Shown here piece by piece: positions 1 through 7,748 of a stretch of DNA of 38,567 nucleotides. Each line of letters opens with the position of its first letter. The first letter of the stretch is position 1. This DNA comes from an uncultured Clostridia bacterium (lineage in GTDB: Bacteria > Bacillota_A > Clostridia > Christensenellales > CAG-138), in the NCBI GenBank assembly GCA_946623765.1, contig CAMORL010000004.1, forward strand, positions 1 to 38,567, written 5' to 3'. A program made the translations under genes and the position numbers. Under the pieces are notes generated by a model. That model saw only the letters and a program-made list of their open reading frames with translations, was not told the origin of the DNA and made no database searches.

Positions 1-952
1 AGCACATCATCAGCGCCGGACCGGCATGCAGGTTGATGATCTTCTTGTGCATCTTCGCAGAGAAGCCGTAGTTGATAAACAGCGCAAGCGCGCAGCCGAT
101 CATGAACGGCACATAGCTCGGGAACACGTCCCAGATCAGCATCGCGATGATGGCGACGGTCAGGATGATGTTTACGATGAACAGCTTCGGACGCGCAAGC
201 TCGTTTTCTTTTTCTTCGTGCAGCGCTTCCTTGAGGTCGACTTCGCCTTCGATTTCGGCAAGCTTGCCGTGCAGACCCGCGCCGCGGCGCTTTTCAAGGA
301 AGCCGGAAAGGACGGCGTGCGCAAGCGCAAGCACGATACCGAAGATCTGGATCGGAAGGATGGTCTTCCAAAGCGCGCCTGCTTCCATGCCGATGACGGT
401 CGCCGCGCGCATCGTGGGGCCCGCCCACGGCATCAGGTTCAGAACACCCATCGCAAGAACGGCGATGCGCAGCAGCGTGGTCGGGCGCATGTGCATGCGC
501 TTGTAGACCGGAAGCATGGCGGGAATGACGATGCAGAACGTGGACGCGCCGCCGCCGTCGAGATGTCCGACGAGCGCGATGATCGCGGTGACGATGCAGA
601 CGCCGATCACGTTGTCGCCGACGAGCTTCATCAGTTTTCCGATGATCACGTCAAACATGCCCGCGTCGGTCATGATGCCGAAGTACAGCACCGAGAACAC
701 GAACAGCGCGGCGGTCGGTCCGGTGCTGGAAAAGCCGGACTTGATCATCGTTGCGACGTCGTCGAACGTGTAGCGTCCGAGCAGAACGAGGATCACCGCG
801 AGGATCGCGGGAAAGACGATGAATGCGAACGCCGGCTGCATCTTGCTTTTGAACAGCATCAGAACAATCGCGGCGATCGTTAAAAGTCCGAGGATGCCGA
901 CGAATACGTCGCCCTGCATGAACCCCCAGACAGCGGAGAAAAAGTTGCCCAT
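1..952 (-). CDS. CitMHS-family citrate/metal transporter, 3' end cut by window edge
   Basis: About 317 codons are visible and the C-terminus lies beyond position 1. The protein is very hydrophobic, with repeated long membrane segments. It carries the CitMHS-like signature GHLDGGGAST followed by PAMLPVYKRM around residues 130-155, then LMPWAGPT near residue 170. CitMHS proteins import citrate complexed with divalent metal, in symport with protons. The start is an ATG at 952 preceded by GAGGAGGG at six bases. The gene is the fourth of a minus-strand run after citD, citE and citF, with an 81-base gap to citF, so it most likely supplies the substrate of citrate lyase. A charged loop rich in Glu and Lys near residues 215-245 is probably the central cytoplasmic loop. 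Exact substrate and metal cannot be read from sequence. Confidence 0.85.
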   Translation of the reverse strand, partial: MGNFFSAVWGFMQGDVFVGILGLLTIAAIVLMLFKSKMQPAFAFIVFPAILAVILVLLGRYTFDDVATMIKSGFSSTGPTAALFVFSVLYFGIMTDAGMFDVIIGKLMKLVGDNVIGVCIVTAIIALVGHLDGGGASTFCIVIPAMLPVYKRMHMRPTTLLRIAVLAMGVLNLMPWAGPTMRAATVIGMEAGALWKTILPIQIFGIVLALAHAVLSGFLEKRRGAGLHGKLAEIEGEVDLKEALHEEKENELARPKLFIVNIILTVAIIAMLIWDVFPSYVPFMIGCALALFINYGFSAKMHKKIINLHAGPALMMC

Positions 953-1033
953 AATACCCTCCTCTTAAAAATGGTCGTTGCGAGAATAAACGATCCCGGG
1001 GAGAGGAAAACTCTTCCCGGGATCAGGAACCGT

Positions 1034-2593
1034 TCAGTCGATGGTGTAGGGTTTGATCTTTCTGACGACGTCAAGAATCGTGCCGTCACGCGCTTCGAGG
1101 ATCGCGACGACCTTATCCTCCCACTCGAGATCGTCGGGACGACCGACGAGCGAGTACGCCTTTTCCTTCAGCGATTCGATCGAGACGTGCGGAATGCCCG
1201 CGTTGTCGAGACATTCGATGAGGTCGGGGCGCAGAGGGTTCACCGCAATGCCGTAGTCGGTAACCAGCACGTCCACGCAGTCGCCGGGCGTGGTGACGGT
1301 CACGACATGCTCGCACACGGTCGCCATTCTGCCGCGGATCAAGGGCGTTACGATGATGCAGCACTTGCTGCCCGCCGCGGTGTCCGGATGTCCGCCGGGC
1401 GCACCGCGCAGGACTCCGTCCGAGCCGGTGAGCACGTTCACGTTGAAGCCGGTGTCGACTTCCAGCGCGGCGAGCACAACGAAGTCGAGCTTGTTGACGA
1501 ACGCGCCTTTGTTCGCGGGGTTCGCGTACTGGCTTGCGCTCATCTCGAAGTGGTTCGGCGTCTGGTTGATGGAATTGACCGCGTCGAGGTCGAAGTCCTG
1601 TACGTCGATGACCTTTCCGACCTTGCCTTTTTTGAGCATCTCGACCATCGGTCCGCAGATGCCGCCGATCGCCCAGCCCATCTTGATGCCGCGTTCGTCC
1701 ATGTATTTTTCGAGGAAGAGGTTTGCGGCAAGGGACGGACCGCCGACGCCGGTCTGGAACGAGAAGCCTTCCTTGAAATACGGCGTCGCCGCGATGACCT
1801 TCGCGACGTTTTCCGCCATCATCAGATCGCGAGGGTTCTGCGAAATGCGCGCCGCCGCGGATGCGATTTTCTTGGGATTGCCGATCGAATCGACGACGAC
1901 GACCGCGTCCACGTCGATTGCTTCCACGGAAGCGGGCATGTTCGGAAAGTCTACGAGGCAGTCGGTGACGACGACCACATGATCGGCATACTTCGCGTCC
2001 GTCATGGCGTAGCCCAGCGAACCGCAGTTCGATTTGCCGCCGATGCCGCGGCAGTTGCCGACGCAGTCGCTTGTCGGCGCTGCGACGAAGCAGATGTCGA
2101 TATGGACTTCGCCGCCCTCGATTGCGCGGGGACGTCCGCCGTGGCTTCTGACGATCGCGGGGGTTTTGAGCAGGCCCTTTGAAACGACTTCGCCGATCTT
2201 GCCGCGGATGCCGCTCGTCTGAATGCCCGTAACCTTGCCCTCGGTGATGTATTCCGCGATCGGATCGTGCGCCGCGCCGAGGCTCGTCGCTGCGATTGTG
2301 AGGTTGTCGAGCCCGAGTTCCTCGATCGCCGCTTTCATGACCATGTTGACCACATAATCGCCGTCGCGCAGATGGTGATGGAAGGAGAAGGTCATGCCGC
2401 TTTTGGCGCCGCAGAGCTTCAGCGCGTCCGCAAGCGATTCGACGATCTTGCTTTCCTGCGGCTTTTCATAGCGACGGGTGCACGGCGAAGCCTTTTTGAG
2501 GTACTTGCCGTCCATGTAATTCTTGCCCTGATAGACCTCCTTGCCGTTCACAAGAAGCTCATCCGGGATTTCTCTTCCGACAAAGTTTTTCAT
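1034..2593 (-). CDS. citF: Citrate lyase alpha subunit (citrate:acetyl-ACP transferase)
   Basis: This 519-residue protein has the usual length of CitF. The alpha subunit moves the acyl carrier protein from acetate to citrate, forming citryl-ACP, the first half-reaction of citrate lyase in the cytoplasm. Recognisable stretches include MKNFVGREIP at the start, TFSFHHHLRDGDYV near residue 75, GGHPD around residue 400 and the C-terminal DYGIAVNP typical of CoA-transferase-like CitF. I start it at the ATG at 2593, which overlaps the citE stop as ATGA and has GGAGGG upstream; an in-frame ATG 18 bases earlier lies inside citE and lacks such a signal. Order and overlap show translation coupled to citE. 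Confidence 0.95.
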   Translation of the reverse strand: MKNFVGREIPDELLVNGKEVYQGKNYMDGKYLKKASPCTRRYEKPQESKIVESLADALKLCGAKSGMTFSFHHHLRDGDYVVNMVMKAAIEELGLDNLTIAATSLGAAHDPIAEYITEGKVTGIQTSGIRGKIGEVVSKGLLKTPAIVRSHGGRPRAIEGGEVHIDICFVAAPTSDCVGNCRGIGGKSNCGSLGYAMTDAKYADHVVVVTDCLVDFPNMPASVEAIDVDAVVVVDSIGNPKKIASAAARISQNPRDLMMAENVAKVIAATPYFKEGFSFQTGVGGPSLAANLFLEKYMDERGIKMGWAIGGICGPMVEMLKKGKVGKVIDVQDFDLDAVNSINQTPNHFEMSASQYANPANKGAFVNKLDFVVLAALEVDTGFNVNVLTGSDGVLRGAPGGHPDTAAGSKCCIIVTPLIRGRMATVCEHVVTVTTPGDCVDVLVTDYGIAVNPLRPDLIECLDNAGIPHVSIESLKEKAYSLVGRPDDLEWEDKVVAILEARDGTILDVVRKIKPYTID

Positions 2594-3504
2594 ACCAGAT
2601 CCCCCTCCCAAAGTCCGCAGGCACGGGCGAGCTTCAAGGTGCGCTCCGCGCCGGGAATGAATGCGATGTCGATCATCTTGCCGTCCACGGTAAAGACGCC
2701 GACGCCCTGTGCGCTCTGTTCGCGATAGGCGCGAACGATCTTTTCCGCCTGCATGATTTCCTTTTCGGTCGGGGCAAAGATTTCGTGGACAAGACGGATC
2801 TGTTTCGGATTGATGAGGCTCTTGCCGTCGAAGCCCATCGCCTTGTTCTGGCGGACCTCGGCTTCATAGCCTTCCATATCGTCGAGATTCGTAAAGACCG
2901 TGTCAAAGCACTGCACACCCGCCGCTCTTGCCGCGATCAGCATCTGACCGCGTGCGACGAGCATGTCGACGCCGTCGGCGGTCGGCTTTGTCTGCATGCA
3001 CTTGCGGAAGTCGCCGCCCGAGATCGCAACGCCGAACATGCGATCGGAAGCCGCGCAGATTTCGTATGCATTCAGAATGCCCTTCGGGCTTTCGAGCGCA
3101 GCCATCAGAAGCGTTCTGCCCACTTCGACGCCGAATTCCTTTTCCGCCGCTTCCACAGCCGCTTCGACGGTTTTGACGTCCTGCGCGCTTTCGCACTTCG
3201 CGATGCGGATGCCGTCCGCGCCGCCTGCAACGCAGACGCGAATATCTTCCTGCCAGTGCGGGGTGTCGAGACCGTTGATCCGAACGATGACCTCAGTGTT
3301 GCCGTAATCGATTGTTTTCAGAGCGTGATAGAGAGAGAAACGCGCCGCGTCCTTTTGGTTTTCGGCGACCGCGTCCTCGAGATCGAGCATGATACTGTCA
3401 CAGCCGTAAATGTATGCGTCCTTGATGAGGCCCGGCTTCTGCGCGTTCATGAACATCATGGTGCGGCGCAGACGGAACCGTTCGGGTTTCGGTCTCGGAA
3501 TCAT
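2590..3504 (-). CDS. citE: Citrate lyase beta subunit (citryl-ACP lyase)
   Basis: This 304-residue HpcH/HpaI-type TIM-barrel protein cleaves citryl-ACP into oxaloacetate and acetyl-ACP. Family marks are RRTMMFMNA near the N-terminus, the metal-site stretch DSIMLDLEDAV around residues 36-46, EVIVRINGLDT around residue 75, LLMAALESPKGI near residue 137 and GFDGKSLINPKQI near residue 228. The ATG at 3504 overlaps the citD stop as ATGA, and the gene's own stop overlaps citF the same way, so the three subunits are translationally coupled in the order gamma, beta, alpha. The usual accessory genes citC, citX and citG are not seen in the window. Confidence 0.95.
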   Translation of the reverse strand: MIPRPKPERFRLRRTMMFMNAQKPGLIKDAYIYGCDSIMLDLEDAVAENQKDAARFSLYHALKTIDYGNTEVIVRINGLDTPHWQEDIRVCVAGGADGIRIAKCESAQDVKTVEAAVEAAEKEFGVEVGRTLLMAALESPKGILNAYEICAASDRMFGVAISGGDFRKCMQTKPTADGVDMLVARGQMLIAARAAGVQCFDTVFTNLDDMEGYEAEVRQNKAMGFDGKSLINPKQIRLVHEIFAPTEKEIMQAEKIVRAYREQSAQGVGVFTVDGKMIDIAFIPGAERTLKLARACGLWEGDLV

Positions 3505-3803
3505 TTGACGGCACCTCCCCAGGGGATGTCCTTTTCGGATGCGTCACAGCTCCGGAACACCGCGCATTCGACGCGCGCTTTCAGCGTGCAGTCCAGCGCG
3601 CCCTTGTCCACAACGCTGATCTTGACGCTGTCTACATCCAGACGCTTCAGCGTTTCAAGGACCGTTTCCTTGATCTGCCGTCCGTACTGATTCATGACGC
3701 TTGATGTCAGCGTCAGTTCGATTGTTCCCTCGCCCGGTTCCACGGAAACGAGCGCGTCGCTGGATTCCACCGTGCCGGCAACCGCCGGTTTTTGAATGAT
3801 CAT
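3501..3803 (-). CDS. citD: Citrate lyase gamma subunit (acyl carrier protein)
   Basis: A 100-residue carrier that holds the phosphoribosyl-dephospho-CoA arm of citrate lyase. The start KPAVAGTVESSD matches the CitD family, in which a serine at position 14 carries the prosthetic group; Ser14 is present here. The middle contains the family stretch SSVMNQYGRQI. The ATG at 3803 is preceded by AAGGAGG at six bases. It is the first gene of the citrate operon, downstream of the putative promoter at 3853-3881. Attachment of the prosthetic group needs CitX and CitG, which must be encoded elsewhere or beyond the left edge. Confidence 0.95.
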   Translation of the reverse strand: MIIQKPAVAGTVESSDALVSVEPGEGTIELTLTSSVMNQYGRQIKETVLETLKRLDVDSVKISVVDKGALDCTLKARVECAVFRSCDASEKDIPWGGAVK

Positions 3804-3852
3804 GTGTATCCTCCTTATTTCCTTGCGGAATACTCCCGCACATTACATAAAT

Positions 3853-3881
3853 ATCATACCACGCGCGCGTGTGTTATGGAA
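3853..3881 (-). promoter_or_regulatory. Putative citrate operon promoter
   Basis: Read on the minus strand there is an extended -10 TATGAT (3853-3858) with TTCCAT (3876-3881) 17 bases upstream. The -35 is poor, which is common for promoters that need an activator. It lies 50 bases before the citD start. Confidence 0.5.
3860..3871. promoter_or_regulatory. 12-bp perfect palindrome inside the cit promoter spacer
   Basis: CACGCGCGCGTG is a perfect palindrome lying between the putative -35 and -10 of the citrate operon, a position where a bound protein would affect polymerase. Its operator role is inferred. No cit regulator gene is present in the window. Confidence 0.35.
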
Positions 3882-3913
3882 GAACTTTTTTCATACTTTT
3901 TCGCAGATTTGTA

Positions 3914-3949
3914 TAAAAAAACAACGGCTGCGCCGGTTTGCAGCCGTTG
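3914..3949 (-). terminator. Rho-independent terminator after tldE
   Basis: A perfect 10-bp stem (CAACGGCTGC with GCAGCCGTTG, 3922-3931 and 3940-3949) with an 8-base loop is followed on the minus strand by a run of seven U. It sits 12 bases past the tldE stop and separates the yhaM-tldD-tldE transcript from the citrate operon. Confidence 0.9.
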
Positions 3950-3961
3950 ATCGAATGTGTG

Positions 3962-5242
3962 TTATTCCGCGTCGGTTCCGGCGACGGCGACGTTTTTGAG
4001 AAGCATCGCGTACGGTCCGTCGTAGCCGATCTCGGCGTAGCGATCCGTGGAAAACACGATATCCTTCTGCGCATCCAGAATGCTTCCGTTGATCGAACCG
4101 CCGGTGACCGGCGTCATTTTGCCGTCCTCGATCAGATACGCGAGCCGGATTTCGCCGGCAAAATGTCCGGAGAATGGATCCATCTCAAACCCGGAGAACG
4201 TAACCGCCCACAGACAGGGTCGCTTCTGCATCTCCCGAAACGACATCGTGCCGGGATTGTCGCAGGAGAACTTCCGGTAATTGCCCGTCGGTTCGACGCC
4301 GAGGTAGCGGCAGAAGCGGTTCGATCCGTGCGTGCTCTGCATCACGCCGTTTAAGAGAAGCGGGCGGTCCTGCATCGGGATACCCTCCGCCGAATACGGC
4401 GCGAGTGCGCGCATCGTGAGCGTAATCCGCTCGCCGACCGTTTCGCCCTGTACGTCGTCGCCGACCTTCCAGGTCGAATAGCCGGGATAGATCATATGCG
4501 CGGCAGAGCGGTCGCCGTAGAACCACAGCGTGAGCATCACGTTTTCGTCGGACAAAAGCAGGTCGTAGGTTCCGCTTTTCAGAATCTTCTGTGCCCTTGC
4601 ACGGTCGCGCACGAACATCAGCGCTTCTTTGACGTGTGCCGCAAGCGCGCCGGTATTCAGCTCGGTATAGGCAAAATCACGATACAGCTCGACGTCCTCA
4701 GGCTCTTTTGCCTGTACAACGAATTCGCCTTTTGTCTCAGCCTCGGTCCACGAAACGTCCGTTCCGCGCGAGCTGATCACCCGCACATGCTTTTGGATGA
4801 CGAAAATCTCCGCGGAGTTTAAGAACGCGCCGTCCTCGTGATCCGCCGAAAAGAGCGCTTTTGCCATCTCGCCCGCGCTTTGTTCCGGCGCTTGCTCCGC
4901 AAGGACGCCTTTTGCTTCGACCGTCGGCGCGGTCACCGGATCGGGCAGCTCGTAATACGGGTTCATCGCAAACTGCGCGGCATAGTAAGTATCGTTGAAC
5001 GCTTTTTTGATTTCGTCGTCGGTCATTGCGGCGAGCACCGTCGTGTCTGCGGATGCGCGAAGCTTTTCACCGTTCTTTTCACCGGTCCGAAACACGGTTA
5101 CCTTGAACTTTTCGACGTCCTTGATGCGGCGCGTGTCAAGCTGCTTTTTTACGAAGAACAGCTCGGCGGTACGCTCTCTGTATCCGTAAACGATGTAATC
5201 CGAAATACCTGCTTCTTTGAGCAGCCGTTTGACTCGTTCCAT
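3962..5242 (-). CDS. pmbA: TldE/PmbA-type peptidase partner
   Basis: This 426-residue protein belongs to the TldE/PmbA family, the partner of the metalloprotease TldD. The two form a complex that degrades unfolded peptides and in some bacteria matures modified peptides. Unlike the neighbouring TldD it has no HExxxH motif, as expected for TldE. Family-like stretches are GGSINGSILD near the C-terminus and SNRFCRYLGVEPTGN around residue 305. The correct start is the ATG at 5242, reading MERVKRLLKEAG, with GAGGAGG six bases upstream and 11 bases after the tldD stop. An open frame continues further upstream to 5479 but lies inside tldD. It is the last gene of its operon, ending at a strong terminator. 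Confidence 0.88.
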   Translation of the reverse strand: MERVKRLLKEAGISDYIVYGYRERTAELFFVKKQLDTRRIKDVEKFKVTVFRTGEKNGEKLRASADTTVLAAMTDDEIKKAFNDTYYAAQFAMNPYYELPDPVTAPTVEAKGVLAEQAPEQSAGEMAKALFSADHEDGAFLNSAEIFVIQKHVRVISSRGTDVSWTEAETKGEFVVQAKEPEDVELYRDFAYTELNTGALAAHVKEALMFVRDRARAQKILKSGTYDLLLSDENVMLTLWFYGDRSAAHMIYPGYSTWKVGDDVQGETVGERITLTMRALAPYSAEGIPMQDRPLLLNGVMQSTHGSNRFCRYLGVEPTGNYRKFSCDNPGTMSFREMQKRPCLWAVTFSGFEMDPFSGHFAGEIRLAYLIEDGKMTPVTGGSINGSILDAQKDIVFSTDRYAEIGYDGPYAMLLKNVAVAGTDAE

Positions 5243-5253
5243 AGTGCACCTCC

Positions 5254-6663
5254 TCAGCCCAGACGAATGCGCGCTTTCATGTACGCGCCGCCGTCGGAAA
5301 CCTTGACCCATTCCTTGTAGCCTTTGCCGCAGTAGCCGCCGCCTTCGAGCAGGATTTTGCCGCCCATCATCGAGACGGACTTCAGAAGATCCGGTACATA
5401 GCCGGTCAGCACGATCGGCGAGAACACCTTGCCGGTCAGCTTGCCGTCTTTGATTTCGCGCGCGATGTTGACCATGCACTGGATGCCCCAGTTTTTCGGG
5501 TCCTCCATGCCGCTGGTCGGTTCTTCAAGCAGAAAACCGTACTTGATCGAGGAGATCATCTCTTCCTTCGTGGCGTCGCCGCCCTCGAAATACGTGTTCG
5601 TCATGCGGGTATACGCCTTGCGCTCATAGCTTTCGCGCCGGCCGTTGCCGGTGGGCTTCACGCCGAGACGCGCGGCGGAGAGCGCGTCGCACATGCCGCG
5701 CTTCAGAACGCCCCTGTCGATCACGACCGTGTCGCCGGTCAGCGTGCCTTCGTCGTCAAACGCCCAGGTCGCGCACTCGTCGACAGCGGAACCGTCGTGC
5801 ATGGTGACGAGCGGGCTTGCAACGTATTCACCCATGAACTGCCTCGCCTGCGCACGGTCCTTCACGAACATATCCATCTCCACGCCGTGCCCGAACGCCT
5901 CATGCACGATCATGCCGGTGACGCTCGGATCGCAGACGCATTCGTATTCGCCGGGGATCATCGGCTCGGAAGTCAGCAGATCGTTGAGCTGCGCGGTGAC
6001 ATGGCAGACGTCCTTTTCGACGTCTCTCAGAAGTTCCGCGCCGCCGAGTACCGAATAGCCCTGATAGCTGTTTTTGACTTCTTCACCGCGCGCGCCGAAT
6101 GCGCCGACGCCCGCGGTCGTCCACATATGCGTTTCGTCGAGGTCGCGGTTTTCGGAAAGGAAGAGCTTGCGGTCCGCGGAATAGGTCACATTGCAGGTGA
6201 CGTCCAGGACGTTTTCGCTCTGCAAACCCTTTTCACGGATACGGCGGATGCGGTCGAGAATCGCCTCGTCGCCGAGCTCCATCGGATCGATCTCATACTT
6301 TGCTTCTTTTTTCAGAACGGCGGGCGAGTCGTCCGGAATTGCCGTCGGCATCGGGGAGATCCCTTCGGGCAGCGCTGCGCGTTCCGCCGCAAGGCGCGCT
6401 TCCATTTCGGCGGCGATCTCCGGAATCATCTCTTCGGAAAACCGGTTGATCGAGTATTCCGCGCAGCCGGTTTTGTCGAACACGCGGATCACAAAGCCGT
6501 AGCCGCCGTCGCCTTCGGACGAAATCGTGACGCCGCTCTTTGTGACGCTCCAACGGCGCGCACGCTCGTCGGTGGCGAGCACGGAGGCGTAAGCGTACCG
6601 CTCGCGCAGCGTCGCGATCAATTGTTTTAATGCTGGTTTCACCGCATCAAGCCGATCAAACAT
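5254..6663 (-). CDS. tldD: TldD family zinc metalloprotease
   Basis: This 469-residue protein has the TldD zinc motif HEAFGH at residues 254-259, followed by GVEMD. The histidines bind zinc and the glutamate is catalytic in this family. Other family stretches are TAGVGAFGARG near residue 185, TGNGRRESYERKAYTRMTN around residue 350 and the C-terminal GGGYCGKGYKEW, which holds a cysteine where TldD proteins have a third metal ligand. It acts in the cytoplasm with TldE, encoded immediately downstream. The start at 6663 has AAAGGAG about ten bases upstream and is 19 bases after the yhaM stop. No precursor peptide gene was seen nearby, so a general peptidase role is more likely than peptide maturation. 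Confidence 0.93.
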   Translation of the reverse strand: MFDRLDAVKPALKQLIATLRERYAYASVLATDERARRWSVTKSGVTISSEGDGGYGFVIRVFDKTGCAEYSINRFSEEMIPEIAAEMEARLAAERAALPEGISPMPTAIPDDSPAVLKKEAKYEIDPMELGDEAILDRIRRIREKGLQSENVLDVTCNVTYSADRKLFLSENRDLDETHMWTTAGVGAFGARGEEVKNSYQGYSVLGGAELLRDVEKDVCHVTAQLNDLLTSEPMIPGEYECVCDPSVTGMIVHEAFGHGVEMDMFVKDRAQARQFMGEYVASPLVTMHDGSAVDECATWAFDDEGTLTGDTVVIDRGVLKRGMCDALSAARLGVKPTGNGRRESYERKAYTRMTNTYFEGGDATKEEMISSIKYGFLLEEPTSGMEDPKNWGIQCMVNIAREIKDGKLTGKVFSPIVLTGYVPDLLKSVSMMGGKILLEGGGYCGKGYKEWVKVSDGGAYMKARIRLG

Positions 6664-6682
6664 GTGCAGGATTCTCCTTTAT

Positions 6683-7627
6683 TCAGTCGATTTTGAAAAG
6701 CTGGCGGTTATCGAGCGCCCACAGCCGCTCGGAAAAGCCGTCCTTCGAAACGCCGTCCAGCGCATCGTTCATTTCATACATTTTGCTGTCTAAAAGGTCG
6801 CAGATGCTGAGCACTTCCGCCTCCGGGAACATCGGAAGCCGCGGGCTGCCGAACTCGGGCTTGCCGTGGTGCGACAGGATCATGTGTTCCAGAAGCATCG
6901 TCGTTTTCGGGCTGATCATGGTGATCTCCGCGGCGGAGGCGATCATCGCCATACCGACGTTGATATGCCCGAGAAGCTGCCCTTCGCTTGTATAAGCGCC
7001 TGCAATGCCGAGCGAGCTTGTGTCGAGCTCTCTGGTCTTTCCGATGTCGTGCAGAATCGCGCCCGCGCAGAGAAGGTCTTTGTGAAGCCACGGATAGAGT
7101 TCCGCGATCTTTTGCGCAAGATGCAGCACGGAAACGGTGTGATGCAAAAGTCCGCCGCGCGTGGCGTGGTGGAGCTTAACGCCCGCCGGGTAGATCAGCA
7201 GCTGTTCGCGGTTTTCACGCATCAGATACTGCACGATGCGCCGAAGATCCTCGTCCTCGAACGCTGCCGCCGTTTCATACAGTTCGTCGTACATCTCCTG
7301 CGGATCAAACGGCGCGGTCGGAATGATGCCGGAAAGGTCCACGTTGTCTTCCGGCGTGACTTTGCGGATCCGGTCGATCTTGAACTGTTCGGTGTCCTTA
7401 TATCTCTGCACCATGCCGCGCACCTTAATGATGTCATTCACGTCGTATTCGCCGTGCGCAAGGCGGGAATACGAGAACAGCTTCGCGGAGCATTCACCGT
7501 CGCTGTCCGCAAGCACCAGGTCGAGATATTCCGATCCCTTGCTGTCGATGCGTACCGCTACGCTCTTTACAAGGCAGAATCCGTCGATCGTGCCGTTTGC
7601 ATTTCTGATCAATCGCATTTTTCCCAT
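6683..7627 (-). CDS. yhaM: YhaM-type 3'-5' exoribonuclease (OB fold plus HD domain)
   Basis: This 314-residue protein has the YhaM layout: an N-terminal OB-fold nucleic-acid-binding domain (about residues 15-95, with FKIDRIRKV at its end) and a C-terminal HD hydrolase domain. The metal-binding HD pair is ILHDIGKTRELD with His193 and Asp194, preceded by GGLLHHTVSV at 159-168 and followed by EHMILSHHG near residue 245. Family members trim RNA or single-stranded DNA from the 3' end using manganese or similar metals. The ATG at 7627 has AGGAGG at eight bases; a second ATG three codons in is too far from it. It heads the yhaM-tldD-tldE run and has its own promoter, divergent from mnmG. Confidence 0.9.
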   Translation of the reverse strand: MGKMRLIRNANGTIDGFCLVKSVAVRIDSKGSEYLDLVLADSDGECSAKLFSYSRLAHGEYDVNDIIKVRGMVQRYKDTEQFKIDRIRKVTPEDNVDLSGIIPTAPFDPQEMYDELYETAAAFEDEDLRRIVQYLMRENREQLLIYPAGVKLHHATRGGLLHHTVSVLHLAQKIAELYPWLHKDLLCAGAILHDIGKTRELDTSSLGIAGAYTSEGQLLGHINVGMAMIASAAEITMISPKTTMLLEHMILSHHGKPEFGSPRLPMFPEAEVLSICDLLDSKMYEMNDALDGVSKDGFSERLWALDNRQLFKID

Positions 7628-7650
7628 GAGTCCATCCTCCTGTTTTTACC

Positions 7651-7679
7651 AGTATAGCAGAATGCGAAGGAAATTTCCA
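7651..7679 (-). promoter_or_regulatory. Promoter of yhaM-tldD-tldE
   Basis: On the minus strand TGGAAA (7674-7679), a 17-base spacer, then TATACT (7651-7656), 23 bases before the yhaM start. It is back to back with the mnmG promoter. Confidence 0.7.
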
Positions 7680-7686
7680 CTATTCC

Positions 7687-7716
7687 TTGTACAAATTCCG
7701 TCGGGTATGGTATACT
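7687..7716 (+). promoter_or_regulatory. Promoter of the mnmG operon
   Basis: TTGTAC (7687-7692), 18-base spacer, TATACT (7711-7716), 32 bases before the mnmG start. A GGTATGG stretch precedes the -10. Confidence 0.7.
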
Positions 7717-7748
7717 AAACTGTCAGATTATTTCGAAAAAGGAAAACT

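Noticed and set aside
971..2182. A 403-residue open frame on the plus strand opposite citF
   Set aside because: It mirrors the codon positions of citF in GC-rich DNA, is Arg/His/Asp-rich, and has no ribosome site. citF is certain on the other strand.
3962..6663. TldD/TldE as part of a modified-peptide (RiPP) cluster
   Set aside because: No precursor peptide or modifying enzyme lies nearby; the neighbours are yhaM and the citrate operon.
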